A DNA stretch of 64,000 nt, from contig OZ244794.1 in NCBI GenBank assembly GCA_965219915.1, positions 2,108,001-2,172,000 of the forward strand, read 5' to 3'. The notes under the pieces were generated by a model. That model worked only from the letters and a program-made list of their open reading frames with translations, searched no databases and was not told where the DNA came from. Within the stretch, counting starts at the first letter, position 1, and each line of letters begins with the position of its first letter. Below are positions 8,214 to 16,326 of this stretch, one piece after another. The position numbers and the translations under genes were made by a program. Source of the stretch: Bin80 sp965219915 (GTDB lineage Bacteria > Bacteroidota > Rhodothermia > Rhodothermales > Bin80).

Positions 8214-9566
8214 TCAGGTTATTAGACCTGCCAGGGTAGCCGTCATTAGGTTTGCCAGCGTTCCCGCAAGCACTGCTTTAATGCCCAGTTCGGCAATTAG
8301 TGGCCGTTGATTTGGGGCCAGTGGAGAGATGCCACCAATCTGGATTGCTATGGAGGAGAGGTTTGCGAAACCGCATAATGCAAATGTTGTCATGATCATT
8401 GATTTCTGCGCGAGTTCTCCTTGTTGGATCAGTTCGGCAAGCTGTAGATAGGCGACGAATTCATTGGCGACAATCTTGTAGCCAAGCATTGATCCAACGC
8501 TGACCACATCTTCAAGGGGAATTCCAATCAGCCATGCGATGGGCGCTAATGCCCAGCCCAGGATTTTGCCTAGCGTCAATTCGAGACCGAATAATCCCCC
8601 GGCCCAACCCAGAATAAAATCTGCCATGGCTAACAGGGCGATGAAGGCCAATAAAACTGCGGAGATAGTCAGCACGAGTTTGAGTCCTTCTCCGGCTCCG
8701 GTTGCGGCTGCATCTATTATGTTTTTCGAATCGCCGATCTTTGGAGTTACTACTTTTCCCAGAGTGGCAGGTTGGCCGGTTTCTGGAACCAAGATTTTAC
8801 TTAGAATAATTGCTGCTGGCGCAGCCATCAGGCTGGCACCCAGGAGATGTTCTGCAAATCTGAGCTGCGCTTCATCCAGTGGGATTCCTTGGGCTGTTGC
8901 ATATGGGAGCGCCAGAAAGCCTACGTAAGCTGCCATTACACCACCGGCTATTGTGGCCATACCCGCAGTCATGAGCGTCATGATTTCCGAGCGCGTCATG
9001 CCTTCCAGGTAGGGCCGAATCACCAGAGGAGCTTCTGTCTGGCCTATAAACACGTTAGCAGCTACCGATAAGGATTCTGCTCCGCTGGATTTGAGCATTT
9101 TTGCTACGATTCGTGCCATGGACTTTACAATCCATTGCATGACGCCCAAGTGATATAGAATTCCCATCAGTGCTCCAAAGAAAATGATAGTTGGAAGCAC
9201 TTGGAAGACAATGGCATTGCCCCAGCTCCGGCCTGTGACCAGCGGTGTTCCCGGTGCCATGCTCTCGGTTGGAGGGAGGGCAAGGTCACCAAACACGAAC
9301 CGAGCTCCCTCAGTCGAAAACTGCAAGGTCTTGACAAATGCAAAACTTAGCCAGGAAAAAAAGACTTTCGGCCAACCAAGTGGGGAGAAAAATTCTCCCA
9401 TGGCATCACCCTGAAGAATGAGCACGGCTAGGGCTATTTGTGCCAGTAGTCCTATACAGATAAGGCGCCAATTAGCCAGCCGGCGGTTTTCTGAAAGCAG
9501 TAATGCAAGCCCGATCACCGTTGAGAGCCCTATAATCGCTCGGACAAAAGAAACAGAAAATTCCAT
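8214..9566 (-). CDS. NupC/CNT-type concentrative nucleoside transporter
   Basis: 450-residue integral membrane protein, the usual length for bacterial CNT family members, which take up nucleosides with Na+ or H+. Eight or more hydrophobic segments are visible. The family core is clear: VFQVLPTIIFFGALMGILYH, NVFIGQTEAPLVIRPYLEGM, TRSEIMTLMTAGMATIAGGV and, near the C-terminus, FALCGFANLSSIAIQIGGIS. The start ATG 9566 is 29 bp from a perfect inverted repeat at 9595-9625. It appears monocistronic. Family assignment is firm; the nucleoside is not known. Confidence 0.93.
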   Translation of the reverse strand: MEFSVSFVRAIIGLSTVIGLALLLSENRRLANWRLICIGLLAQIALAVLILQGDAMGEFFSPLGWPKVFFSWLSFAFVKTLQFSTEGARFVFGDLALPPTESMAPGTPLVTGRSWGNAIVFQVLPTIIFFGALMGILYHLGVMQWIVKSMARIVAKMLKSSGAESLSVAANVFIGQTEAPLVIRPYLEGMTRSEIMTLMTAGMATIAGGVMAAYVGFLALPYATAQGIPLDEAQLRFAEHLLGASLMAAPAAIILSKILVPETGQPATLGKVVTPKIGDSKNIIDAAATGAGEGLKLVLTISAVLLAFIALLAMADFILGWAGGLFGLELTLGKILGWALAPIAWLIGIPLEDVVSVGSMLGYKIVANEFVAYLQLAELIQQGELAQKSMIMTTFALCGFANLSSIAIQIGGISPLAPNQRPLIAELGIKAVLAGTLANLMTATLAGLIT

Positions 9567-9594
9567 GAAGTGTCTATCATATTGGGGAATCGGC

Positions 9595-9625
9595 CCCTTA
9601 CTTAAAGTTATACTTTAAGTAAGGG
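9595..9625. promoter_or_regulatory. perfect 14-bp inverted repeat upstream of nupC
   Basis: Left arm CCCTTACTTAAAGT (9595-9608), spacer TAT, right arm ACTTTAAGTAAGGG (9612-9625), with no mismatch. It lies 29 bp upstream of the nupC start and contains the ACTTTAAGT word also found upstream of the sigma operon. Position and symmetry fit an operator for a dimeric regulator; in RNA it would form a hairpin without a following T-run on the minus strand. Confidence 0.5.
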
Positions 9626-9649
9626 AATAATAAACGCTATTTTAACGAA

Positions 9650-9977
9650 GGTGCAAGGGCGAGCTTGCACCACTTTAAGAAACGGACATCGGTCTTCGAG
9701 CAAATCTCCATTCCTACGCAATCGCTGCATAGCGATCTTGAAATCCATGCGGTACTACGCATCCTTGTGAAAAACCGGGCCGAATTCATCTATTCAGAGT
9801 AACCTGCAGGCTTGAAGCTATCCTTGTTCCCGCTACGACTGACGCGTGCACTGTGTCGGGGATCGTAAACGATTAATCCGGTCACATAGGGATGCAGGAT
9901 CGTGGCGATCCAACCGGACAAGGAAGTTTTTCCATCGCCGCGTTATATCTGCCAGAAAATAGGTATTTTCCGGCAGA
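9650..9977. other. hairpin-rich intergenic region, possible structured RNA or MITE
   Basis: No gene is visible in this 330-bp stretch, but it holds five perfect or near-perfect short inverted repeats: GGTGCAAG/CTTGCACC (9650-9671), ATCGCT/AGCGAT (9721-9736), ATGCG/CGCAT (9747-9762), GGATCG/CGATCC (9897-9911), and a 30-nt hairpin at 9948-9977 (TCTGCC/GGCAGA plus GAAAATA/TATTTTC, one mismatch, GG loop). The last ends 26 bp before the SRPBCC start. None is followed by a T-run typical of a terminator. Could be a structured leader, a small RNA or a degraded small mobile element. Confidence 0.35.
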
Positions 9978-10003
9978 CACGATCATAAACTCCAGGATAA
10001 ATC

Positions 10004-10645
10004 ATGCTCCTTGATGTAGCATCCCACCTTGACGCGGTTGAGCGTTCCGTCGTGTACCTTGATCGCGACGGAAACGCGGCCAGTGAGGTCATACTTTCTC
10101 GCAGCTACACGACCACCGTCAAAGACCTGTGGGATGCGCTGACTAACGGCGATCGCATTCCTCGCTGGTTCCTACCAATCACCGGTGAGCTTGAACTCGG
10201 TGGTCAATTTCAGTTTGAGGGCAACGCAGGGGGCACGATCACTGCGTGTGAGCGGTTGTCATATCTGGAAGTAACATGGGAGTTCGGCGGCCATGTCAGC
10301 TGGGTGGAGGCGCGGGTATCTGACGACGATGGCAACCGAGCTCGTCTCACCCTAATGCACACCGCCCATCTTTCGGAGCAGTGGGACGAATACGGCGCAG
10401 GTGCCACGGGCGTGGGCTGGGAGATGGGTCTCCTAGGGCTTGCACTCCATATTGACCATCCCGAAGAGCCCAGGCAGGACGCAGCCACATTCCACACCAC
10501 ACCTCACGGAAAGGCCCTCCTAACGGGTAGTAGCGAGGCGTGGGGAGAGGCGTCCGTTCGCGGCGGCACGGACGCACAAGCTGCCCGCACTGCTGCTAGG
10601 CGCACGACCGCGTTCTACACCGGCGAGGTAGTTGACGAGGACTGA
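10004..10645 (+). CDS. SRPBCC (AHSA1/START-like) family protein
   Basis: 213 residues. The SRPBCC lipid/ligand-binding fold is recognisable from VILSRSYTTTVKDLWDALT, RIPRWFLPITGELELGGQF, QFEGNAGGTITACERLSYLE, VTWEFGGHVSWVEARV and the C-terminal helix (GVGWEMGLLGLALHID). Ligand and role unknown. The gene is visibly richer in G and C than its neighbours, and the family layout resembles actinobacterial and proteobacterial homologues, so it may have been acquired. The start is supported by position only; GTG or ATG codons further in are possible. Confidence 0.75.
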   Translation: MLLDVASHLDAVERSVVYLDRDGNAASEVILSRSYTTTVKDLWDALTNGDRIPRWFLPITGELELGGQFQFEGNAGGTITACERLSYLEVTWEFGGHVSWVEARVSDDDGNRARLTLMHTAHLSEQWDEYGAGATGVGWEMGLLGLALHIDHPEEPRQDAATFHTTPHGKALLTGSSEAWGEASVRGGTDAQAARTAARRTTAFYTGEVVDED

Positions 10646-10809
10646 TTATTCTCAACTTCTTCTGGACCGCGGTGGCAGGTAGGGCATCGAGATATATTGC
10701 ACTGCTGCTGCAACCTTGTTCCAAACATCCTGTTATTGCCGTTACTCTACAATGTATAATCGCGACGATATACCATATTCTCGGACTGATCTAGAGTGGT
10801 TCTGCTACA

Positions 10810-13083
10810 ATGCCCGTATTTGACACCACCCCGATCCTTGAAGGATTAAACGATCAGCAAAAGGAGGCGGTTGAAACGGCTCACGGCCCTTTACTGGTTG
10901 TAGCCGGGCCGGGATCAGGCAAAACACGGGTACTGACTTGCAGGATTGCGTGGATACTGGCTACACAAGCCGCACGCCCATACCAGATCCTTGCACTCAC
11001 ATTTACGAACAAGGCGGCTCGAGAGATGCTCGAGCGCGTCGAGAATCTCCTGCCGCCAGGCATGACGTCGGGGATGTGGATTGGCACATTTCATGCCCAA
11101 ATGTCCCGGCTACTGCGGATTGAGGCAGAAAGCATTGGGTTTACGCGCGACTTCACGATATATGACACAGACGATTCGGAGCGTGTTATCAAGCAGCTTA
11201 TTGAGGCAGAGGGGTTCGACCTGAAAGAGGTGAGGCCACGTGCAGTACGAGCGTATATCTCAGAGGCAAAAAATGCCCGGATACCGATTGAAGAAATTAG
11301 ACAGGGTAAGAAATCCAGGCAGTATAGGGTTGCCGTTAAGTTATTTGATTCCTACAACGATGCTTTGCAGGCAGCAAATGCCTTCGATTTTGACGATTTG
11401 CTGCTAAAACCACTGGAGATCTTCGACAAGCATCCTGATATACTGGAAAAATACCAGAACAAGTGGACGCATGTGCTCATTGACGAATATCAGGACACAA
11501 ACCGGGTACAGTATTCGCTGGCAAATGCTTTGGCCGGAAAGCACCGCAATCTATGCGTAGTTGGCGATGATGCACAAAGTATCTATTCATTCAGGGGTGC
11601 AGACATCCGGAATATCCTCTCCTTTGAAAAGGATTATCCTGAAGCTAAGGTGATTCGTCTCGAACAGAACTACCGCTCGACAAAGGCCATTCTCGGTTTG
11701 GCAGACGCAATTATCATCCATAATCACGATCAGATACAAAAAACGCTATGGACAAATAACGGTACGGGAGATCCTGTAGCGTTGATAGAGGCCCGCAGCG
11801 ATCGGGATGAGGCTAAACGTGCCGTCGGAATAATTAGGGGTGAACGAATCAGGAATGCGCTCAACTACCGTGATTTTGCAGTTCTCTATCGAACAAACGC
11901 GCAGAGCCGCATTTTTGAAGAGGCTTTGCGCCAAGAAGATATACCCTATCAAATCATTGGCGGGATTTCGTTTTATCAGCGCAGGGAAATAAAGGATGCA
12001 CTAGCGTACCTGCGCCTCTTGGTAAATCCCGGGGATGTATCAAGTTTTCAACGGGTGATCAATTACCCGCGCAGAGGAATTGGCCAAAAATCTCTTGAGA
12101 AGATTTTTGAGTATGTGCGCAGAACTGGGTGCGGGCTAAGGGAAGTGATTCAGGGAGACTTACTCTCCCAGATTAATCTTACAGGACGAATCAAGAATCA
12201 GACTCAGGACTTTATAAGTCTGATCAACCATCATGCTGCAGAAGCCGCAGCAGGAAAACCTGCTGTCGACGTGGCCGCGGCAATCTTTCGGGAGTCGGGG
12301 CTTCTGGATGATTTGCAAGAGGATGGTACCCTGTCCGGGCAGACAAGGCTTGAGAATATTTACGAGTTATTGCGCGCAATCCAGGAGCATGATTATGGGG
12401 AGGAGGCGCATACGCTTAGTAGCTATTTGCAAACAGTTGCACTCATGACGGATGCAGATGAGGACGATCCTGCTTCGGATCGGGTCGTTCTCATGACACT
12501 TCATGCATCCAAGGGTTTGGAGTTTGAAGTTGTTTTCATTGGTGGCATGGAAGAGGGACTGTTGCCATTGATACGCGGAGATAGAATTAGCCCAAAGGAC
12601 CTTGAAGAGGAGCGGCGGCTATTTTATGTCGGCGCAACTCGAGCTAAATCACGCCTTTATCTGGGTTGGGCCAAAACGCGTTACAGATACGGATCACGAC
12701 CAGAATTCACGACTCTGAGTAGCTTTATTGAGGAAATAAAACCGGGAACACTCAAAAAACGACGTTCCTCAAAAAGGTCAGGTTCAAGGAAAAGGGGTAG
12801 TTTCCCTAGTTACGGAGCACGTCAGCCAGATAGACGTTTGGGTGCGAGGTTTACAGACACTCGCTTCCGGAAACAAGCTTACAGGCCATCCACATCCGGG
12901 CATGTTCCCTCGTGCGACCCATCTGATCTGAGTATAGGGACGCTAGTCAGACATGAAATCTATGGAGAGGGGCGAGTCATACAACTGGAAGGTAGTGGCA
13001 GTATGACTAAAGCTGTGGTTGACTTCCATAGCTACGGAACGAAGCGTCTCATGGTAAGCTTTGCTCCGATGAAGGTGATCTAA
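10810..13083 (+). CDS. pcrA: UvrD/PcrA-type ATP-dependent DNA helicase
   Basis: 757-residue superfamily 1A helicase, 3'-5' DNA unwinding in repair and replication restart. Seen: Q motif LNDQQKEAVE (13-22), Walker A AGPGSGKT (32-39), motif Ia ALTFTNKAAREM (62-73), Walker B DEYQDT (225-230), motif III VVGDDAQSIYSFRGAD, motif IV RLEQNYRS, motif V VVLMTLHASKGLEFEVVF and motif VI EERRLFYVGATRAKSRLYL. After a basic linker (about 650-695) the C-terminus has a Tudor-like domain (GTLVRHEIYGEGRVIQLEGS) as in PcrA, which binds RNA polymerase. Length and domain order are normal. The gene stands alone. Confidence 0.95.
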   Translation: MPVFDTTPILEGLNDQQKEAVETAHGPLLVVAGPGSGKTRVLTCRIAWILATQAARPYQILALTFTNKAAREMLERVENLLPPGMTSGMWIGTFHAQMSRLLRIEAESIGFTRDFTIYDTDDSERVIKQLIEAEGFDLKEVRPRAVRAYISEAKNARIPIEEIRQGKKSRQYRVAVKLFDSYNDALQAANAFDFDDLLLKPLEIFDKHPDILEKYQNKWTHVLIDEYQDTNRVQYSLANALAGKHRNLCVVGDDAQSIYSFRGADIRNILSFEKDYPEAKVIRLEQNYRSTKAILGLADAIIIHNHDQIQKTLWTNNGTGDPVALIEARSDRDEAKRAVGIIRGERIRNALNYRDFAVLYRTNAQSRIFEEALRQEDIPYQIIGGISFYQRREIKDALAYLRLLVNPGDVSSFQRVINYPRRGIGQKSLEKIFEYVRRTGCGLREVIQGDLLSQINLTGRIKNQTQDFISLINHHAAEAAAGKPAVDVAAAIFRESGLLDDLQEDGTLSGQTRLENIYELLRAIQEHDYGEEAHTLSSYLQTVALMTDADEDDPASDRVVLMTLHASKGLEFEVVFIGGMEEGLLPLIRGDRISPKDLEEERRLFYVGATRAKSRLYLGWAKTRYRYGSRPEFTTLSSFIEEIKPGTLKKRRSSKRSGSRKRGSFPSYGARQPDRRLGARFTDTRFRKQAYRPSTSGHVPSCDPSDLSIGTLVRHEIYGEGRVIQLEGSGSMTKAVVDFHSYGTKRLMVSFAPMKVI

Positions 13084-13203
13084 CCAGGATCTCATCATAG
13101 ATGTGAGCCGGTTTGCACTAAACAAAAGTCTGTGAATCCAGTAAGCTGGGCAACTTTTTGTCGCTTCAATCCCGTCTCGTGGAAGTTCATGTGAAGCAGT
13201 AGC

Positions 13204-13404
13204 TTAGACTCCCCCTGGATTGTTGCCTCCGTTAGCGTTTGGCACTTTTACAAGTTCTCCGCGAGTGAAGGCATAAATAAACAGACTCTCGCGTATGCTA
13301 TTTTCCCGATCAACACTGACCACATGTTTTTTCAGCCGAGCCTCTGTTGATATTGGCATACGGCTTAAATTGAGGGGATCCTGTTGAGCGCGATAGCTTG
13401 ACAA
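13204..13404 (-). CDS. possible small protein of unknown function
   Basis: Candidate 66-residue frame starting with TTG 13404, in the 383-bp interval between pcrA and the acetyl-CoA synthetase gene. It is mixed charged/polar (LKKHVVSVDRENSIRESLFI) with a Gly/Asn-rich tail (NANGGNNPGGV). There is no ATG start, no clear ribosome binding site and no recognised domain, so it may not be translated. Nothing else is seen in the interval. Confidence 0.25.
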   Translation of the reverse strand: MSSYRAQQDPLNLSRMPISTEARLKKHVVSVDRENSIRESLFIYAFTRGELVKVPNANGGNNPGGV

Positions 13405-13466
13405 TGGTTTTTTCTGGATACATCGTGATCCTCAACATTTAATTCCAAAACCCTTACTAAGGACAA

Positions 13467-15416
13467 GTGAAAGCGAAGACTCTATATTCCCCCGCATCCG
13501 GTTTCAGCAAGAACGCGCATATAGCATCTGAGGATGTTTACCGGGCTAGATATCACGAATCCATTATAGATCCAGATGCATTCTGGGCTGCTGAAGCTCG
13601 CAATCGAATCCATTGGTTTAAGTCGTTTACTCAAGTACGTAATGTGTCTTTTGCCTCTTCAGATGTCAGCATTCGCTGGTTTGAGGATGGAGAGTTAAAT
13701 GCGTCCTATAACTGCCTGGATCGGCATCTCACTGACAGAGGGAACCAGACCGCACTGATCTGGGAACCTGACGACCCGCAGGAAGAGGCGCGCCATTTGT
13801 CATACCGCGAGCTTCACGCAGAGGTATGTCGACTCAGTAATGTATTCACTGACATGGGGGTGAAGCGCGGTGATCGTGTAACGATTTATATGCCTATGAT
13901 CCCAGAAGCTGCCGCCGCAATGTTGGCATGCAGTCGGATCGGAGCAGTGCATTCCGTAGTGTTCGCAGGATTTTCTCCCGAGGCTTTGGCAGATCGGATT
14001 CTGGATTGCGATTCAACATTTGTAATCACCGCAGATGAAGGTATGCGAGGTGGAAAAAGAGTTCTCCTGAAGCAAAATGTAGATCAGGCACTGGAACGCT
14101 GTCCCGAGGTGGAAACAGTGCTGGTAGTTAAGAGGACCGGTGCAGATATTTCGTGGATTGCAGGGCGGGATCAGTGGTACCATGAGCATGTCCCTTCGGC
14201 CAGTGCTGAATGTCCGGCCCAGTCCATGAATGCCGAAGACCCCTTGTTCATATTGTACACTTCGGGTTCGACAGGTAAACCCAAAGGTGTACTGCACACC
14301 ACTGGCGGCTATTTGGTGTATACATCTATGACACATGAGGTCGTATTTGATTACCACGCAGGAGATGTTTATTGGTGTACAGCAGATGTGGGATGGATTA
14401 CGGGTCATTCATACATCGTCTATGGCCCCCTTCTCAATGGGGCAACACAGGTGTTCTTTGAAGGAACCCCCACCTATCCAGACGCGTCCCGCTTTTGGGA
14501 AGTTGTAGATAAACATCAGGTGAATCAGTTCTACACTGCCCCGACTGCCATCCGAGCGCTTATGAGCAAGGGTGATGCATTCGTGAAGAGAACAAGTCGA
14601 TCATCTCTGCGACTATTAGGATCTGTTGGAGAGCCCATTAATCCCGAGGCATGGCGTTGGTACCATGAAGTTGTCGGTGATGGGCGTTGCCCGATCGTCG
14701 ATACCTGGTGGCAGACAGAAACGGGAGGGATATTGATTACACCCTTACCGGGCGCCATCCCAACTAAACCAGGCTCAGCGACGGTGCCTTTCTTTGGCGT
14801 CCGACCGGAGATTCTGGACGAAAACGGAAAGATACTGGATGGCGAGGCCCAAGGCCTTCTGGCCATTTCCGATTCCTGGCCAAGTCAGGCTCGGACTGTA
14901 TTCAGGGATCATGCCCGCTTCATCAGCACCTATTTCGCCACGTTTGAGGGCAAATACTTTACGGGAGACGGGTGTCGTCGGGATTCTGATGGCTACTATT
15001 GGATCACCGGACGCGTAGATGATGTTCTCAATGTTAGTGGACATCGTATGGGAACCGCCGAAGTTGAGAGTGCTCTGGTGGCATACCCGAGTGTCGCCGA
15101 GGCCGCCGTGGTTGGCTTCCCTCATTCTATAAAAGGGCAGGGCATCTATGCCTATGTAACACTTAATGCCGACGAAACGCCTTCTGATGCATTGCGAAAG
15201 GAACTAACCAATCATGTCCGTAAGCAAATTGGCCCGATTGCAAAACCGGATTTTGTACAGTTCGCCCCATCCCTGCCCAAGACACGAAGTGGTAAGATCA
15301 TGCGCCGCATCCTGCGCAAGATTGCCGAGAATGATTATGAGGAACTTGGGGATACCTCTACGCTTGCGGATCCTGACGTGGTAGATTCACTTATTGAGGA
15401 GCGTCAGAACCAGTAA
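13467..15416 (+). CDS. acs: acetyl-coenzyme A synthetase
   Basis: 649 residues from GTG 13467; a purine-rich AAGGA lies 6-10 bp upstream. Activates acetate with ATP and CoA to acetyl-CoA via acetyl-AMP. Seen: N-terminal ACS cap (YHESIIDPDAFWAAEA), P-loop-like LFILYTSGSTGKPKGVLHTT (about 258-277), YWCTADVGWITGHSYIVYGP, VDTWWQTETGGILITPLPGA, YYWITGRVDDVLNVSGHRMG, and the regulatory lysine in TRSGKIMRRILRKI near residue 608, acetylated in known Acs enzymes. Length is normal. Its 3' end overlaps the convergent kinase gene by 26 bp. Confidence 0.96.
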   Translation: MKAKTLYSPASGFSKNAHIASEDVYRARYHESIIDPDAFWAAEARNRIHWFKSFTQVRNVSFASSDVSIRWFEDGELNASYNCLDRHLTDRGNQTALIWEPDDPQEEARHLSYRELHAEVCRLSNVFTDMGVKRGDRVTIYMPMIPEAAAAMLACSRIGAVHSVVFAGFSPEALADRILDCDSTFVITADEGMRGGKRVLLKQNVDQALERCPEVETVLVVKRTGADISWIAGRDQWYHEHVPSASAECPAQSMNAEDPLFILYTSGSTGKPKGVLHTTGGYLVYTSMTHEVVFDYHAGDVYWCTADVGWITGHSYIVYGPLLNGATQVFFEGTPTYPDASRFWEVVDKHQVNQFYTAPTAIRALMSKGDAFVKRTSRSSLRLLGSVGEPINPEAWRWYHEVVGDGRCPIVDTWWQTETGGILITPLPGAIPTKPGSATVPFFGVRPEILDENGKILDGEAQGLLAISDSWPSQARTVFRDHARFISTYFATFEGKYFTGDGCRRDSDGYYWITGRVDDVLNVSGHRMGTAEVESALVAYPSVAEAAVVGFPHSIKGQGIYAYVTLNADETPSDALRKELTNHVRKQIGPIAKPDFVQFAPSLPKTRSGKIMRRILRKIAENDYEELGDTSTLADPDVVDSLIEERQNQ

Positions 15417-16326
15417 GCTGTCGCATTGCAATTTGCACGGCGCCTTCCAGAGGAGTTCCTTTCGGGGGTGTATATTTGGCGGCAGGCCAGATACCCCTCA
15501 TGGCGCTGCATATACTGGCAACGTAAAAGTCATGATTACTGAGCCCGCCAGTGATCGTATACCTACGGTTCAGATTAGGGTGCTTTTTCAGCAGCCATTC
15601 TGCTTGACGTGCCAGTAAAGCGGTTTCGTCATCTACGATAGCGCACGCGACTGCGTCGGCGTCGCTGGAGGCCTGCAACACAAGAGGGGCTACATGTTGA
15701 AACTTCCAATCAGGACTGGTGATGCTCTTTAGCAGGGAGTAGCGGTCGTGAATACTCAGATGGTCTCTGACCAGATCTGTCAGTGTCGTTGTAGGTCCGC
15801 CATCAAACGCATGCCCAACGGCAGCCATACCTCGCCGTCCAATTGAATATCCGCTACCCTCGTCCCCGATCAAGTACCCCCATCCTCCAACATGGTGAAT
15901 CTGTGTGTGATTTGTTTGGGTTCGGGCCATTACTCCGCTTCCCGTGCCAGCAATAAAGAGGAGACCGGCTTCTCCACCAAGCGCTCCCTCAATGGCATTT
16001 ACCCCGTCGTGTGATACGCTTATCTGGAGGGAATCCTTACTATCAATCAGCGAGCGGATATGATCGGTGAGTGCCTTTTGTGTGGCGGGAGCACTGGCGC
16101 CGGCTACTCCGGCATGAATCGCAAGCAGGTCTACTTCTGGAAGTTGTGCAAGGGCCCTCTTGATTAGGCGTGACAGGATTTCAGCCGTCTGCAATTCACC
16201 CAGTCGAAATACATTCGCAGCATTTCCGAAGACTTTTAGGTCAGGACCTCCGGCCAATGAGCGAGCACACAGCCGGGTTTGTGTGGCACCGGCATCAAGC
16301 CCGAATACACAACTAGCAGAGGGCAT
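15391..16326 (-). CDS. BadF/BadG/BcrA/BcrD-type ATPase, probable N-acetylglucosamine kinase
   Basis: 311 residues of the ASKHA (actin-like) ATPase fold. Phosphate 1 loop: GLDAGATQTRLCARSLAGG (8-26). Phosphate 2: AGLLFIAGTGSGVMAR; connect motif GGWGYLIGDEGSGYSIGRRG, typical of NAGK-like sugar kinases; adenosine motif YTITGGLSNHDF. BadF-fold proteins without the iron-sulfur cysteines of reductase activators are mostly amino-sugar kinases, so GlcNAc kinase is the best guess. It starts directly after the stop of the penicillin-acylase-like gene and is probably in an operon with it; both could act in cell wall amino-sugar or amide salvage. The 3' end overlaps acs. Confidence 0.75.
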   Translation of the reverse strand: MPSASCVFGLDAGATQTRLCARSLAGGPDLKVFGNAANVFRLGELQTAEILSRLIKRALAQLPEVDLLAIHAGVAGASAPATQKALTDHIRSLIDSKDSLQISVSHDGVNAIEGALGGEAGLLFIAGTGSGVMARTQTNHTQIHHVGGWGYLIGDEGSGYSIGRRGMAAVGHAFDGGPTTTLTDLVRDHLSIHDRYSLLKSITSPDWKFQHVAPLVLQASSDADAVACAIVDDETALLARQAEWLLKKHPNLNRRYTITGGLSNHDFYVASICSAMRGIWPAAKYTPPKGTPLEGAVQIAMRQLTGSDAPQ

